Shown: positions 27,655-36,895, numbered from the stretch's first letter. The stretch is DNA of 64,000 nt from Brenneria goodwinii (GCF_002291445.1 NZ_CP014137.1:5270001-5334000); one strand, 5' to 3'. Notes: a model not told the origin generated them from the sequence alone. Numbers and translations: made by a program.

Positions 27655-28413
27655 ATGAAGGGGCAAAGCCGTCTTGATCAGATTATGGATTATCTGAAAA
27701 GCCATAATCTGGTGACGGTGGATGAACTTGTTACCGTCATTGATGCTTCCCCGGCGACGATTCGCCGCGATCTGATCAAACTGGATGAACAAGGCGTGAT
27801 CAGCCGCACCCACGGCGGCGTCACGCTTAACCGATTTATTCCCGCCCAGCCGACCACCAACGAAAAACTTCAGCGTAACTTACAGGAAAAGCAGGCTATC
27901 GCCCGCTATGCGGCGACGCTGGTACAGCCGGGCAGCGCGGTGGTGCTGGACGCGGGCACGACGACGCTGGAACTGGCGCGTAACCTGACGCACCTGCCGC
28001 TGCGGGTAATCACCGCCGATTTGCAAATCGCGCTGTTTCTGTCCGAGTTCAAACAGATTGAAGTGACGATCATCGGCGGCCGCATTGATGACAGTAGCCA
28101 ATCGTGTATTGGCGAGCATGGCCGGCGCCTATTACGCAGTATTTACCCGGATATTGCGTTTATCAGTTGCAACTCGTGGAGTCTGGAAAAAGGGATTACC
28201 ACGCCGACGGAAGAAAAAGCCGGCGTGAAGCAGGATCTCGGCCTGAACGCCAGCCGCCGGGTTTTGCTGGCTGACAGCAGTAAATACGGCGCCTATTCAT
28301 TATTTTGCGTCACGCCGCTATCCGACTTGTCGGATATCGTCACCGACTCAGGGCTCCCGCCCGAGGTTCAGGCCCAGCTTAATGCGCAGCCGTTTAATTT
28401 GACGCTGGTGTAG
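27655..28413 (+). CDS. DeoR-family transcriptional regulator
   Basis: Sugar-responsive repressor of 252 aa, probably local regulator of the island. The N-terminal winged helix shows SRLDQIMDYLKSHNLVTVDE and ASPATIRRDLIKLDEQG; the C-terminal DeoR sensor domain has LDAGTTTLELARNL, IGGRIDD and the C-terminal LADSSKYG. The ATG at 27655 has GGAG 6 nt upstream; the frame runs 19 codons further without a ribosome site. It is the third gene of the rightward arm and likely senses a phosphorylated intermediate. Confidence 0.88.
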   Translation: MKGQSRLDQIMDYLKSHNLVTVDELVTVIDASPATIRRDLIKLDEQGVISRTHGGVTLNRFIPAQPTTNEKLQRNLQEKQAIARYAATLVQPGSAVVLDAGTTTLELARNLTHLPLRVITADLQIALFLSEFKQIEVTIIGGRIDDSSQSCIGEHGRRLLRSIYPDIAFISCNSWSLEKGITTPTEEKAGVKQDLGLNASRRVLLADSSKYGAYSLFCVTPLSDLSDIVTDSGLPPEVQAQLNAQPFNLTLV

Positions 28414-28417
28414 CGCG

Positions 28418-28445
28418 GCGGCCAGCCCGAAACCGGGCTGGCCGC
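28418..28445. terminator. GC-rich hairpin between deoR-type gene and the zinc operon
   Basis: GCGGCCAGCCCG (28418-28429) pairs perfectly with CGGGCTGGCCGC (28434-28445) around a 4-nt loop, between convergent genes. There is no T-run; it may serve as the 3' end of both transcripts. Confidence 0.55.
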
Positions 28446-28452
28446 ATTGCGG

Positions 28453-29331
28453 TTACTTCATACTGGCGGCCATGGCGTCGACATTATGCTTAAAGGCCGC
28501 GGTGTAGGTGGCGGCAGGGCCGGATGCATCGGTTAATGATTCCGGATACAACTCTCCGCCGGGCTGGGCGTCGCTGGCGTTGGCGATCTGTTTAACCAGA
28601 CGGGAGTCGGTCTGGTTTTCAATGAAGTAGATTTTTATCTTCTCTTCTTTTATCTGCTTGATAAGCGAAGCCACTTTTTTACTGCTGGCTTCCGATTCGG
28701 TGGAATAACCCACCGGCGACAAAAATTTCACGCCGTAAGCCTGGCTGAAATAGCCGAAAGCGTCATGGCTGGTCAGCACCTTGCGTTTTTCCTGCGGAAT
28801 ATCGGCAAAGGTTTTTTTCGCGTAGCGATCCAGCTCCTGTAGCTGCTGGATATAAGCCTCGCCCTGCTGGCGGAAGTAGTCGGCGTTCTGCGGATCGACG
28901 GCGGCTAACGCATTTACAATGTTGCGCGCATAGATCACTCCATTGCCTATATTGTTCCAGGCATGGGGATCGGTTTCGATTTTGCCGTCCTCTTCCATCT
29001 GTAGCGTTTTAATCCCGTCAGAGGCGGTGATCACCTTTCCCTGATAGCCGGAAGCGGTAATCAGCCGATCCATCCATCCTTCCAACCCCAATCCGTTGAC
29101 GAAAACGACATCGGCTTTAACCAGCGTTTTGCTGTCTTTGGGAGACGGCTCGAATTCATGCGGGTCGCCGTTCGGCTCAACCAGATCGGTTACCGTGACG
29201 CGATCGCCGCCGATATGGCTCACCATATCGCCCAGTACGGAGAAGCTGGCGACCACTTCCAGGTTTTTGGCCATGGCCAGCGGACTGAGCAGCAGGCCGG
29301 ATAATGCAATTGCGAGTATTGAACGTTTCAT
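28453..29331 (-). CDS. zinc ABC transporter periplasmic binding protein (ZnuA/TroA type)
   Basis: Cluster A-I metal-binding protein, 292 aa, with a cleavable signal peptide (ends near SPLAMAK). Candidate ligands are His in GDPHEFEPS, His in TDPHAWNN, His in TSHDAFGYF and an acidic residue near the C-terminus (YPESLTDASGPA). The third His is typical of zinc-type proteins; Mn/Fe-type proteins have Glu there. It lacks the long His-rich loop of E. coli ZnuA. The ATG at 29331 has GAGGG upstream. Third partner of the ATPase and permease; Zur control supports zinc. Confidence 0.88.
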   Translation of the reverse strand: MKRSILAIALSGLLLSPLAMAKNLEVVASFSVLGDMVSHIGGDRVTVTDLVEPNGDPHEFEPSPKDSKTLVKADVVFVNGLGLEGWMDRLITASGYQGKVITASDGIKTLQMEEDGKIETDPHAWNNIGNGVIYARNIVNALAAVDPQNADYFRQQGEAYIQQLQELDRYAKKTFADIPQEKRKVLTSHDAFGYFSQAYGVKFLSPVGYSTESEASSKKVASLIKQIKEEKIKIYFIENQTDSRLVKQIANASDAQPGGELYPESLTDASGPAATYTAAFKHNVDAMAASMK

Positions 29332-29360
29332 TTTTCCCTCATAAACCCATGAATGACGAA

Positions 29361-30215
29361 TCAGCGGCGCGTGCGTAACATGCCGCCGTTTTGACCGAAA
29401 CAAACCGAAAAACAGAAAAATAGCGTGATAGTCAGAATAATGGCCGGGCCGGCGGGAAGGTCGGCATAATACGACCAGATCAACCCAATCAGGCTGGCTA
29501 TCATGCCGAGGACAATCGCCGTCGCCAGCATGATGGGAAGCCGCTGGGTCCAGAAACGGGCGCAGGCGGCCGGCAGCATCATCATGCCAACGGCCATCAA
29601 CGTACCCAGAAGTTGAAAACCGGCGACCAGATTCAGCACCACCAATGACAAAAACAACGCGTGGATCAGCGCCCGATAGCGGCCTGATGCGATGCGTAAA
29701 AACGTGACATCGAAGGATTCGATAACCAGCGCCCGATAAATGACGGCGAGCACGATAAGGGAGCAGGAGCCGATAAGGGCGATGTCGACCAGCGCGGATC
29801 GATCGATAGCCAGAATGGAGCCGAATAGCACATGCAACAAATCGATACTGGAACCGCGCAGCGAAACCAGCGTCACGCCCAGCGCCAGCGAACCCAGATA
29901 GAAACCGGCGAAGCTGGCGTCTTCTTTCAATTCCGTCCGGCGGCTTACCAGACCGGACAGCATCGCGACCGCCAGCCCGGCGATAAATCCGCCGATCCCC
30001 ATCGCCAGCAGCGACATGCCGGAAACCAGATAACCGATCGCCACGCCGGGCAATACGGCATGGGAAAGCGCATCGCCGATCAGACTCATTCTTCTCAGCA
30101 GCAGGAAACATCCCAACGGAGCCGCGCTTAACGTCAGTGAAAAACAGCCAATCAACGCCCGGCGCATAAAGCCGAATTCGGCAAACGGCGTACTGATTAA
30201 ATCGAATAACATCAT
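29361..30215 (-). CDS. zinc ABC transporter permease
   Basis: ABC-3 (ZnuB-type) membrane subunit, 284 aa with about eight helices. Signatures include LLRRMSLIGDALSHAVLPGVAIGYL and VAGFQLLGTLMAVGMMMLPAA. Its ATG overlaps the ATPase stop (ATGA), so the two are coupled; a second ATG follows at once. The single permease would act as a homodimer. Confidence 0.9.
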   Translation of the reverse strand: MMLFDLISTPFAEFGFMRRALIGCFSLTLSAAPLGCFLLLRRMSLIGDALSHAVLPGVAIGYLVSGMSLLAMGIGGFIAGLAVAMLSGLVSRRTELKEDASFAGFYLGSLALGVTLVSLRGSSIDLLHVLFGSILAIDRSALVDIALIGSCSLIVLAVIYRALVIESFDVTFLRIASGRYRALIHALFLSLVVLNLVAGFQLLGTLMAVGMMMLPAACARFWTQRLPIMLATAIVLGMIASLIGLIWSYYADLPAGPAIILTITLFFCFSVCFGQNGGMLRTRR

Positions 30216-30916
30216 GAGACCACGCTCCGCAGAGGCGGGAAGGCACGCTCTTTCGGCCGGTTGGTCAAAATAGACTGGCTCGCTCCCCAACGGTGGCCGC
30301 CGTTGGCTAATTGCAGTACCTGCGGAAAATATTCTTCAACCACATCCAGATCGTGCAGAACCGCCAGGATCGTGCGGCCTTCCGCATGTAGCCGGCGGAT
30401 GATCCTCAGCAGCGTCCGGGTCGTTTGGGCATCAATACCGGTAAAGGGTTCATCAAGCAGGATCAGCGGCGATTGCATGAGCAACAGACGAGCAAACAGA
30501 ATGCGCTGTAATTGTCCGCCGGATAGTTTGCCGATGTGTTGATGGGCGTATTCCGCCATGGCAACCGCTTCCAGCGCCTGCATCGCCCGGTTGCGCCATT
30601 CGGCGCTGATGCCGCGTAGTATGCCGCGGTGGGGCAAACAGCCCATCAGCACCAGATCGCAAACGCTGACGGGAAATTGCCGATCAAATTCGGAGAGCTG
30701 CGGCAGATAGCCAAGCGCATTTTTTCCGCTTTCAGCAATGCGAAAGGAACCGGAAAGCGCAGGCAGCAGGCCGGCCAGCGTTTTCAGCAGGGTCGATTTT
30801 CCGCTGCCGTTAGTACCGATAACCGCCGTCAGCGATCCTTGATTAAAACAACCGCTCAGCGTTCCCAGCGGGGGTTGGCCTCTGTAGCCGAAAGAGAGTT
30901 CGCGCAATGTGATCAT
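30212..30916 (-). CDS. zinc ABC transporter ATPase
   Basis: ZnuC-type ATPase, 234 aa, with Walker A GTNGSGKST, the Q-loop region LGYLPQLSEFDRQFP, signature LSGGQLQR, Walker B LILLDEPFTGID and H-loop VLHDLDVVEEYFP. The ATG at 30916 overlaps the TGA of the preceding 34-codon frame in the form ATGA; the frame extends upstream to 30949 but that would run into the small gene. Part of the Zur-controlled operon. Confidence 0.9.
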   Translation of the reverse strand: MITLRELSFGYRGQPPLGTLSGCFNQGSLTAVIGTNGSGKSTLLKTLAGLLPALSGSFRIAESGKNALGYLPQLSEFDRQFPVSVCDLVLMGCLPHRGILRGISAEWRNRAMQALEAVAMAEYAHQHIGKLSGGQLQRILFARLLLMQSPLILLDEPFTGIDAQTTRTLLRIIRRLHAEGRTILAVLHDLDVVEEYFPQVLQLANGGHRWGASQSILTNRPKERAFPPLRSVVS

Positions 30917-31017
30917 GGCAGCATTACCGCCCAGCCAACCAGTAACCACAGCAGTGACAGCAGCGTTAATACCAGCAGTACACGTTTTGTCGCGGAGAGA
31001 GAGTATAGACTTGTCAT
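30913..31017 (-). CDS. 34-residue single-span membrane peptide leading the zinc operon
   Basis: An open frame of 34 codons begins at the ATG at 31017, about 25 nt after the Zur box. It encodes a short polar start (MTSLYSLSATKR) and one strongly hydrophobic helix (VLLVLTLLSLLWLLVGW..). Its stop codon is fused to the ATPase start as ATGA, the same coupling used between ATPase and permease, which argues that it is translated. The ribosome site is weak (GGTAAG, 12 nt away). I do not recognise a homologue; a transporter-associated micropeptide or a leader for coupling are both possible. Confidence 0.6.
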   Translation of the reverse strand: MTSLYSLSATKRVLLVLTLLSLLWLLVGWAVMLP

Positions 31018-31040
31018 CGTGGTCTGCTTACCGATTAAAA

Positions 31041-31057
31041 ATGTTATGATATAACAT
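31041..31057 (-). promoter_or_regulatory. Zur box of the zinc ABC operon
   Basis: ATGTTAT-G-ATATAACAT carries the palindromic Zur core GTTAT..ATAAC and lies 24 nt upstream of the first operon codon, where bound Zur would block transcription when zinc is sufficient. Confidence 0.8.
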
Positions 31058-31495
31058 ATCAAATAAAGCGGAAGAAGAAAGAGGTAAAAAAGTTTTTCTA
31101 TCGGAATAGCCGATCTTTTTCCGCCGGGGATGTTGTAAACACGACGTGATTAGCGGATATCGTCAATTACTAAAGGAGCGGGAACGCAGGGCGGCTACGG
31201 TGTGAGGCTTCACCAGCGCGCCTCTCCAGCAACCCAATAGTATGCGGATGAAAGAGCGTTTAGGAGGAGATCCCCCGGCATATCGTTACTCGTTCTCGTC
31301 ATTAATACGACATATTGCCTTCATACGGCCTCATTATGCTCGCATAGGTGTTCGGGCAAGACATTCTCTTGCCATCGAGAATGCCTGAACCTGCAGCGAT
31401 CGCGCGAAAACGGGGTAAGAGGCTCATCATGACATATCGTTGTTTGTACCGCACTGCCCGCGTTTCCATCCACTTAATGATCCGGGAGTGTTTTG
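31058..31495. other. gap between the zinc operon and the phosphoesterase gene
   Basis: About 440 nt with no convincing gene. Short antisense frames lack ribosome sites. The region should contain the promoter of the phosphoesterase gene; no second Zur box or other palindromic operator was recognised. Confidence 0.4.
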
Positions 31496-32653
31496 ATGAA
31501 ATTCTCCAGACAACTTCATACCGTACTGCGCGTCTGTGGCGTAGTGGCATTGTTAGGTAGCGGGGCCGCTCATGCGGAAAAATTCACCGTAGCCGTCATT
31601 TCCGATACCCAGAACTATACCGACGTTACGCTGCCGCAGCCGCGTGGAGTGAATACTTTTGTTCAGCAGATGCAGTATCTGGTCGATACCCGTAAAGAGA
31701 AGAACCTGGTCTTCGCCACCCATGTCGGCGATGTGGTGCAGCACGGCGATGGCCGCTTTCGCACCGGTATGGTCGGCCAATATACGCTCTGGGATACGCG
31801 CACCGAATGGGACTATGCCAACCTGGCGCTGTCGGTGCTGAGCGACGCCGGCATTCCTTTCAGCGTGGTGCCGGGCAACCACGACTATGGCAACTACTCC
31901 TGGTACAAAAGCCACGGCGGTCCCGGCGCCAATCGTCCACTGGCGGGCGGCAGCGTCTGGAACATGTATTTCGGCCCCGACTCCCACTTTTTCGCCGGTA
32001 AGACATGGTATGGCGGCGCCTACAATAACGGTATGAACAGCTATCAGATATTCAATGCCGGCTCGGCGCAGGTACTTCACCTGGCCCTGGAGATGGAACC
32101 GACAAGCGAGGATCTGGCTTGGGCGCAGCGCGTACTGGATACCCATCCGACACTCCCCGTCATTGTCACCACGCACGAATGGCTCGACCCGAATTTTACC
32201 GGGGAAACAACGCGTTCCAACGACTATGACGCGTATTTCTCCGGCACCGATCATCTTCCCCCGGATAGCGTATGGGATACTTTTATACGCAAAAACAAGC
32301 AGATATTTTTATTGTTGAGCGGCCACGACTGGACGCCCACCGTTACAGGCGTATCGCAAGGGCAGAATTTGCGCACCGATAACAATGATGCGGGTTACCC
32401 GGTCTATCAACTGGTGCAGGACTATCAGGGCAATACCATCGGCGCGGATGGCAAGCCGGGATCCGCCAACGGCGGCGCCGGATGGCTGCGATTTATCGAG
32501 TTCGATACTACAACCAGAAAGATGCATTTCTACACCTATTCGACGCTACTTGATAAATATGCCGGCCGCAATGGCGAGTCCACCTTCGGCGTTGCGCCGG
32601 GTTACTCGGATTTCACGCTTGATTTCCCGCCTCAGCTATCAACCGTGCAGTGA
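31496..32653 (+). CDS. secreted calcineurin-like metallophosphoesterase
   Basis: Binuclear-metal phosphoesterase of 385 aa with a Sec signal peptide (MKFSRQLHTVLRVCGVVALL.., cleaved near AHA-EK), so periplasmic or extracellular. The five metal/phosphate motifs are ISDTQ, THVGDVVQHG, VPGNHDYG, TTHEW and SGHD. GGGAG precedes the ATG at 31496 by 7 nt. It has no paralogue or partner nearby. The substrate, a phosphomonoester or phosphodiester, is unknown. The gene is monocistronic, convergent with ssb. Confidence 0.88.
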   Translation: MKFSRQLHTVLRVCGVVALLGSGAAHAEKFTVAVISDTQNYTDVTLPQPRGVNTFVQQMQYLVDTRKEKNLVFATHVGDVVQHGDGRFRTGMVGQYTLWDTRTEWDYANLALSVLSDAGIPFSVVPGNHDYGNYSWYKSHGGPGANRPLAGGSVWNMYFGPDSHFFAGKTWYGGAYNNGMNSYQIFNAGSAQVLHLALEMEPTSEDLAWAQRVLDTHPTLPVIVTTHEWLDPNFTGETTRSNDYDAYFSGTDHLPPDSVWDTFIRKNKQIFLLLSGHDWTPTVTGVSQGQNLRTDNNDAGYPVYQLVQDYQGNTIGADGKPGSANGGAGWLRFIEFDTTTRKMHFYTYSTLLDKYAGRNGESTFGVAPGYSDFTLDFPPQLSTVQ

Positions 32654-32733
32654 CGGGCGCTCTCCAGGCTGAAAATGGTGCGCCGTATCTGGCGGCGCTT
32701 TATTCATTAAATCCGCAACATAAATAAGCATAA

Positions 32734-32778
32734 AAAAAGTTTACAGGGCGTGTTGCATCCGCTGTAAACTTTTTAAGC
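32734..32778. terminator. bidirectional terminator between phosphoesterase gene and ssb
   Basis: A 13-bp stem (AAAAAGTTTACAG / CTGTAAACTTTTT, 32734-32746 and 32762-32774) with a 15-nt loop, flanked by A-run and T-run so it can end transcripts from both sides. Confidence 0.8.
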
Positions 32779-32838
32779 AATTATTTGATTTAAAAGTATT
32801 TAACCATCAAACATTACATGTACGATACAGTTCCGCAC

Positions 32839-33378
32839 TTAAAACGGAATGTCGTCGTCGAAATCCATCGGCGGCTCGTTGCTTGCTGCCGGTGCGTTAT
32901 TCTGCGCCGGGCGTGAAGGCTGAGGCTGAGCTTGCGCGCCGCCGCTGAACTGGTTGCCGCCCTGCTGCGGTTGCTGGGGTTGGCCCCATCCGCCGGATTG
33001 CTGTCCTCCGGCCGGCGCGCCACTGTTTTGACGGCCGCCCAGCATTTGCATGGTGCCGCCAATGTTGACAACCACCTCGGTGGTGTAACGTTCCACGCCG
33101 GACTGGTCGGCCCATTTACGGGTTTGCAGCGAACCTTCAATGTAAACCTGAGAACCTTTGCGCAGGTATTCGCCAGCGACTTCGGCCAACTTGCCGAACA
33201 GCACGACGCGGTGCCATTCGGTTTTCTCTTTCTGCTCGCCGGTTTGCTTATCACGCCAGCTATCGGACGTGGCCAGTGTGATGTTGGCGACTGCACCACC
33301 ATTCGGCATGTAGCGAACTTCCGGGTCCTGCCCCAGATTTCCGACAAGAATCACTTTATTAACGCCTCTGCTGGCCAT
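32839..33378 (-). CDS. ssb: single-stranded DNA-binding protein
   Basis: Essential SSB that coats ssDNA in replication, repair and recombination. The 179-aa protein has the N-terminal OB fold (MASRGVNKVILVGNLGQDPE.., EWHRVVLFGKLAE, YIEGSLQTRKW), a Gly/Gln-rich linker, and the partner-binding acidic tip MDFDDDIPF. It is divergent from uvrA, as in E. coli, and shares a control region with a LexA box. Confidence 0.97.
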   Translation of the reverse strand: MASRGVNKVILVGNLGQDPEVRYMPNGGAVANITLATSDSWRDKQTGEQKEKTEWHRVVLFGKLAEVAGEYLRKGSQVYIEGSLQTRKWADQSGVERYTTEVVVNIGGTMQMLGGRQNSGAPAGGQQSGGWGQPQQPQQGGNQFSGGAQAQPQPSRPAQNNAPAASNEPPMDFDDDIPF

Positions 33379-33505
33379 GCTCGTCTCTCCTGATGAATCA
33401 ATTTATATAGAGTATAAACGATCGATTTTAGCATGATAAAAGTATCTATCATACCTGCGAGACTGAATCAAAAATGAATGTAAGGATTGCAACGATTGCG
33501 CTTGA

Positions 33506-33525
33506 TACTGGATATCCATTCAGCT
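33506..33525. promoter_or_regulatory. LexA (SOS) box between ssb and uvrA
   Basis: TACTGGATATCCATTCAGCT keeps the CTG-N10-CAG frame of the LexA operator and differs little from the E. coli uvrA box. It predicts DNA-damage induction of uvrA and possibly ssb. Confidence 0.75.
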
Positions 33526-33612
33526 TTTTTTGTGCCATACTTGCACGTTTCGAACCGGTTGTCTCCGTCAGCGAGATGATGCAAAACTGTATTTATTCCG
33601 GGAAGTGTGTGA

Positions 33613-36450
33613 ATGGATAATATCGAAGTTCGTGGTGCCCGTACTCATAATCTCAAGAATATCAATCTGATAATCCCACGCGACAAGCTGATAGTGATCA
33701 CGGGATTATCCGGTTCAGGTAAATCATCATTGGCATTTGACACCTTATATGCCGAAGGTCAACGGCGTTACGTTGAATCGCTCTCTGCCTACGCGCGCCA
33801 GTTTTTGTCGCTGATGGAGAAGCCGGACGTCGATCACATCGAAGGGTTGTCGCCCGCTATTTCCATTGAGCAGAAATCGACCTCTCACAACCCGCGTTCC
33901 ACCGTCGGCACGATCACCGAAATTCATGATTACCTGCGTTTGCTGTTTGCCCGCATCGGCGAGCCTCGTTGCCCGGAACATGACGTTCCGCTGGATGCCC
34001 AGACGGTCAGCCAGATGGTGGATAACGTGCTGTCGCAGCCGGAAGGCAAGCGGCTGATGCTGTTGGCGCCGATTGTGAAAGATCGTAAGGGCGAGCACAG
34101 CAAGACGCTGGAAAACCTGGCGACGCAGGGGTACATCCGCGCGCGCATCGACGGCGAAGTGTGCGATCTTTCCGATCCGCCCAAGCTGGAATTGCAGAAA
34201 AAACACACCATTGAAGTGGTTGTCGACCGTTTCAAGGTGCGGGCCGACCTGGCGCAGCGGCTGGCGGAATCGTTTGAAACGGCGCTGGAATTGTCCGGCG
34301 GCAGTGCGGTGGTGGCCGATATGGATGACCCCACCGTGCCCGAATTGCTGTTTTCGGCGAATTTCGCCTGCCCGATATGCGGCTACAGTATGCACGAGCT
34401 GGAACCGCGCATGTTTTCGTTCAATAACCCGGCCGGCGCCTGCCCGAGCTGCGACGGGCTTGGGGTCCAGCAGTTTTTCGATCCGGCCCGGGTGGTGCAG
34501 AACGGGGAGCTGTCTCTGGCCGGCGGCGCCATTCGCGGTTGGGATCGTCGTAACTTCTACTATTTCCAGATGCTGCGCTCGCTCGCGGATCACTACAAGT
34601 TTGATGTCGACGCGCCGTTCGATAGTCTGAACGAATCCGTGCAGAAACTGATTCTGTATGGTTCAGGCAAGGAAAACATCGAATTTAAATATATTAACGA
34701 TCGGGGTGATACCTCGGTGCGCCGCCACCCGTTTGAAGGGGTGCTGCATAACATGGAGCGCCGTTACAAAGAGACGGAATCCAGTGCGGTGCGTGAAGAA
34801 CTGGCGAAATTTATCAGCAATCGTCCCTGCGCCAGCTGCGGCGGCACGCGTTTGCGTGAAGACGCGCGTCACGTGTTTGTCGAACAGACCACGTTGCCGG
34901 AGATTTCCGATATGAGCATCGGCCACGCGATGGGTTTCTTTCAGAATATGAAACTCAGTGGTCAGCGGGCCAAAATTGCCGAGAAAGTATTGAAGGAAAT
35001 AGGCGATCGGCTGAAGTTTCTGGTCAACGTCGGGTTGAATTATCTGTCGCTGTCGCGTTCGGCGGAAACGCTGTCCGGCGGCGAAGCGCAGCGTATTCGT
35101 CTGGCAAGCCAGATTGGGGCCGGGCTGGTCGGGGTGATGTACGTGCTGGACGAACCCTCTATCGGTTTGCATCAGCGTGACAACGAACGCCTGTTGGAAA
35201 CGCTAATTCATCTGCGCAATCTGGGTAACACCGTGATAGTGGTGGAGCATGATGAAGATGCGATTCGTGCCGCCGACCACGTGATTGATATCGGCCCCGG
35301 CGCGGGCGTACACGGCGGCCAGGTGGTCGCCGAAGGGACGATGGCGCAGATTATGGCGGTGCCGGAATCGCTGACCGGGCAGTTCCTCAGCGGAAAACGC
35401 AAGATTGACGTGCCTGAACATCGCGTGCCGGCCGATCCGACCAAAGTGCTGAAGCTGATTGGCGCGAAGGGCAACAACCTGAAAGACGTAACGTTGACGC
35501 TACCGGTAGGGCTATTTACCTGTATCACCGGCGTCTCCGGGTCGGGTAAATCCACGCTGATTAACGACACCTTATTTCCGCTGGCGCAGCGCCAGCTTAA
35601 CGGCGCTACGCTGGCCGAACCGGCCGCCTATCGCGAGATCCAGGGCCTGGAGCATTTCGATAAGGTGATCGACATCGACCAAAGCCCGATTGGCCGCACG
35701 CCGCGTTCCAACCCGGCGACCTATACCGGTATTTTTACGCCGATTCGCGAACTGTTTGCCGGCGTGCCGGAATCCCGTACCCGCGGTTATAACCCCGGTC
35801 GTTTCAGCTTTAACGTGCGCGGCGGGCGCTGTGAAGCCTGTCAGGGGGATGGGGTGCTTAAAGTCGAAATGCACTTCCTGCCGGATATTTATGTGCCGTG
35901 CGATCAGTGCAAGGGTAAACGCTATAACCGTGAAACGCTGGAAATCAAATATAAAGGCAAGAGCATTCATGAAGTGCTGGATATGACCATCGAAGAAGCC
36001 CGCGAATTCTTTGATGCGATCCCGGCGTTGGCGCGCAAGCTGCAAACTCTGATCGATGTCGGCCTGTCCTATATTCGTCTGGGGCAATCGGCGACTACGT
36101 TGTCCGGCGGCGAAGCGCAGCGCGTGAAGCTGGCGCGCGAGCTGTCGAAACGGGGCACCGGGCAGACGCTGTATATTCTGGATGAGCCCACCACCGGTTT
36201 GCACTTTGCCGATATTCAGCAGTTGCTGGCGGTTTTGCACCAGCTACGCGATCAGGGCAATACCATTGTGGTCATCGAACATAATCTGGATGTGATTAAA
36301 ACGGCGGACTGGATTGTCGACCTGGGGCCGGAGGGCGGTAGCGGCGGCGGTGAAATTCTGGTATCCGGTACGCCGGAAACGGTCGCCGAATGTAAACAGT
36401 CGCATACGGCGCGTTTCCTGAAGCCGATGCTGGCGCGTAAACCCGCGTAA
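33613..36450 (+). CDS. uvrA: excinuclease ABC subunit A
   Basis: DNA damage sensor of nucleotide excision repair; a 945-aa ATPase that loads UvrB. Both ABC modules are complete: Walker A GLSGSGKSS and GVSGSGKST, signatures LSGGEAQRIRLA and LSGGEAQRVKLA, and Walker B YVLDEPSIGLHQRD and YILDEPTTGLHFAD. Zinc modules are seen at CPICGYSM..CPSCDG and CEACQGDG..CDQCKG. GGGAAGTGTGTGA precedes the ATG. yjbQ follows 25 nt later on the same strand. Confidence 0.98.
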   Translation: MDNIEVRGARTHNLKNINLIIPRDKLIVITGLSGSGKSSLAFDTLYAEGQRRYVESLSAYARQFLSLMEKPDVDHIEGLSPAISIEQKSTSHNPRSTVGTITEIHDYLRLLFARIGEPRCPEHDVPLDAQTVSQMVDNVLSQPEGKRLMLLAPIVKDRKGEHSKTLENLATQGYIRARIDGEVCDLSDPPKLELQKKHTIEVVVDRFKVRADLAQRLAESFETALELSGGSAVVADMDDPTVPELLFSANFACPICGYSMHELEPRMFSFNNPAGACPSCDGLGVQQFFDPARVVQNGELSLAGGAIRGWDRRNFYYFQMLRSLADHYKFDVDAPFDSLNESVQKLILYGSGKENIEFKYINDRGDTSVRRHPFEGVLHNMERRYKETESSAVREELAKFISNRPCASCGGTRLREDARHVFVEQTTLPEISDMSIGHAMGFFQNMKLSGQRAKIAEKVLKEIGDRLKFLVNVGLNYLSLSRSAETLSGGEAQRIRLASQIGAGLVGVMYVLDEPSIGLHQRDNERLLETLIHLRNLGNTVIVVEHDEDAIRAADHVIDIGPGAGVHGGQVVAEGTMAQIMAVPESLTGQFLSGKRKIDVPEHRVPADPTKVLKLIGAKGNNLKDVTLTLPVGLFTCITGVSGSGKSTLINDTLFPLAQRQLNGATLAEPAAYREIQGLEHFDKVIDIDQSPIGRTPRSNPATYTGIFTPIRELFAGVPESRTRGYNPGRFSFNVRGGRCEACQGDGVLKVEMHFLPDIYVPCDQCKGKRYNRETLEIKYKGKSIHEVLDMTIEEAREFFDAIPALARKLQTLIDVGLSYIRLGQSATTLSGGEAQRVKLARELSKRGTGQTLYILDEPTTGLHFADIQQLLAVLHQLRDQGNTIVVIEHNLDVIKTADWIVDLGPEGGSGGGEILVSGTPETVAECKQSHTARFLKPMLARKPA

Positions 36451-36475
36451 CGTTCAGCCGGAAACTGGGGGAACT

Positions 36476-36895
36476 ATGTGGATACAGCGTGAAATTCGCC
36501 TGAAACCTAAAACCAGGGGCTTTCATCTGATTACCGGTGAAGTGCTCGCGCAGGTCAGCGAGATACGGCAGATCAACGTCGGTCTGATGCATGTTTTTAT
36601 CAAACATACCTCGGCGTCCCTGACGATGAATGAGAATTCCGATCCTGACGTCCGGCAGGATTTTGAGCGTTTTTTTAATCGTCTGGTGCCGGAAAATGAG
36701 CCGTATTATTGTCATGTTGATGAAGGCAGCGACGATATGCCCGCCCATCTGAAAGGCAGTTTGTTAGGGAGTAGCCTGATGCTTCCGATCGGCAACGGAC
36801 GGCTGAACGTGGGCATCTGGCAGGGCATTTACCTATGCGAGCACCGTAACCACGGCGGCAGCCGTACGCTGGTTGTGACGCTCCAGGGGGAGTAA
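36476..36895 (+). CDS. yjbQ: YjbQ family protein (UPF0047)
   Basis: A 139-aa protein closely following E. coli YjbQ: RGFHLITGEVL, HTSASLTMNENSDPDVRQDFE, DDMPAHLKGSLLG, and the C-terminal EHRNHGGSRTLVVTLQGE. Family members show weak thiamin phosphate synthase-like activity in vitro; the cellular role is unclear. It has GGGGGAACT before the ATG and probably shares the uvrA transcript. Confidence 0.93.
   Translation: MWIQREIRLKPKTRGFHLITGEVLAQVSEIRQINVGLMHVFIKHTSASLTMNENSDPDVRQDFERFFNRLVPENEPYYCHVDEGSDDMPAHLKGSLLGSSLMLPIGNGRLNVGIWQGIYLCEHRNHGGSRTLVVTLQGE

Noticed and set aside
29332..30246. Upstream extension of the zinc-binding protein frame
   Set aside because: It overlaps the permease gene in another frame; a signal peptide begins cleanly at 29331.
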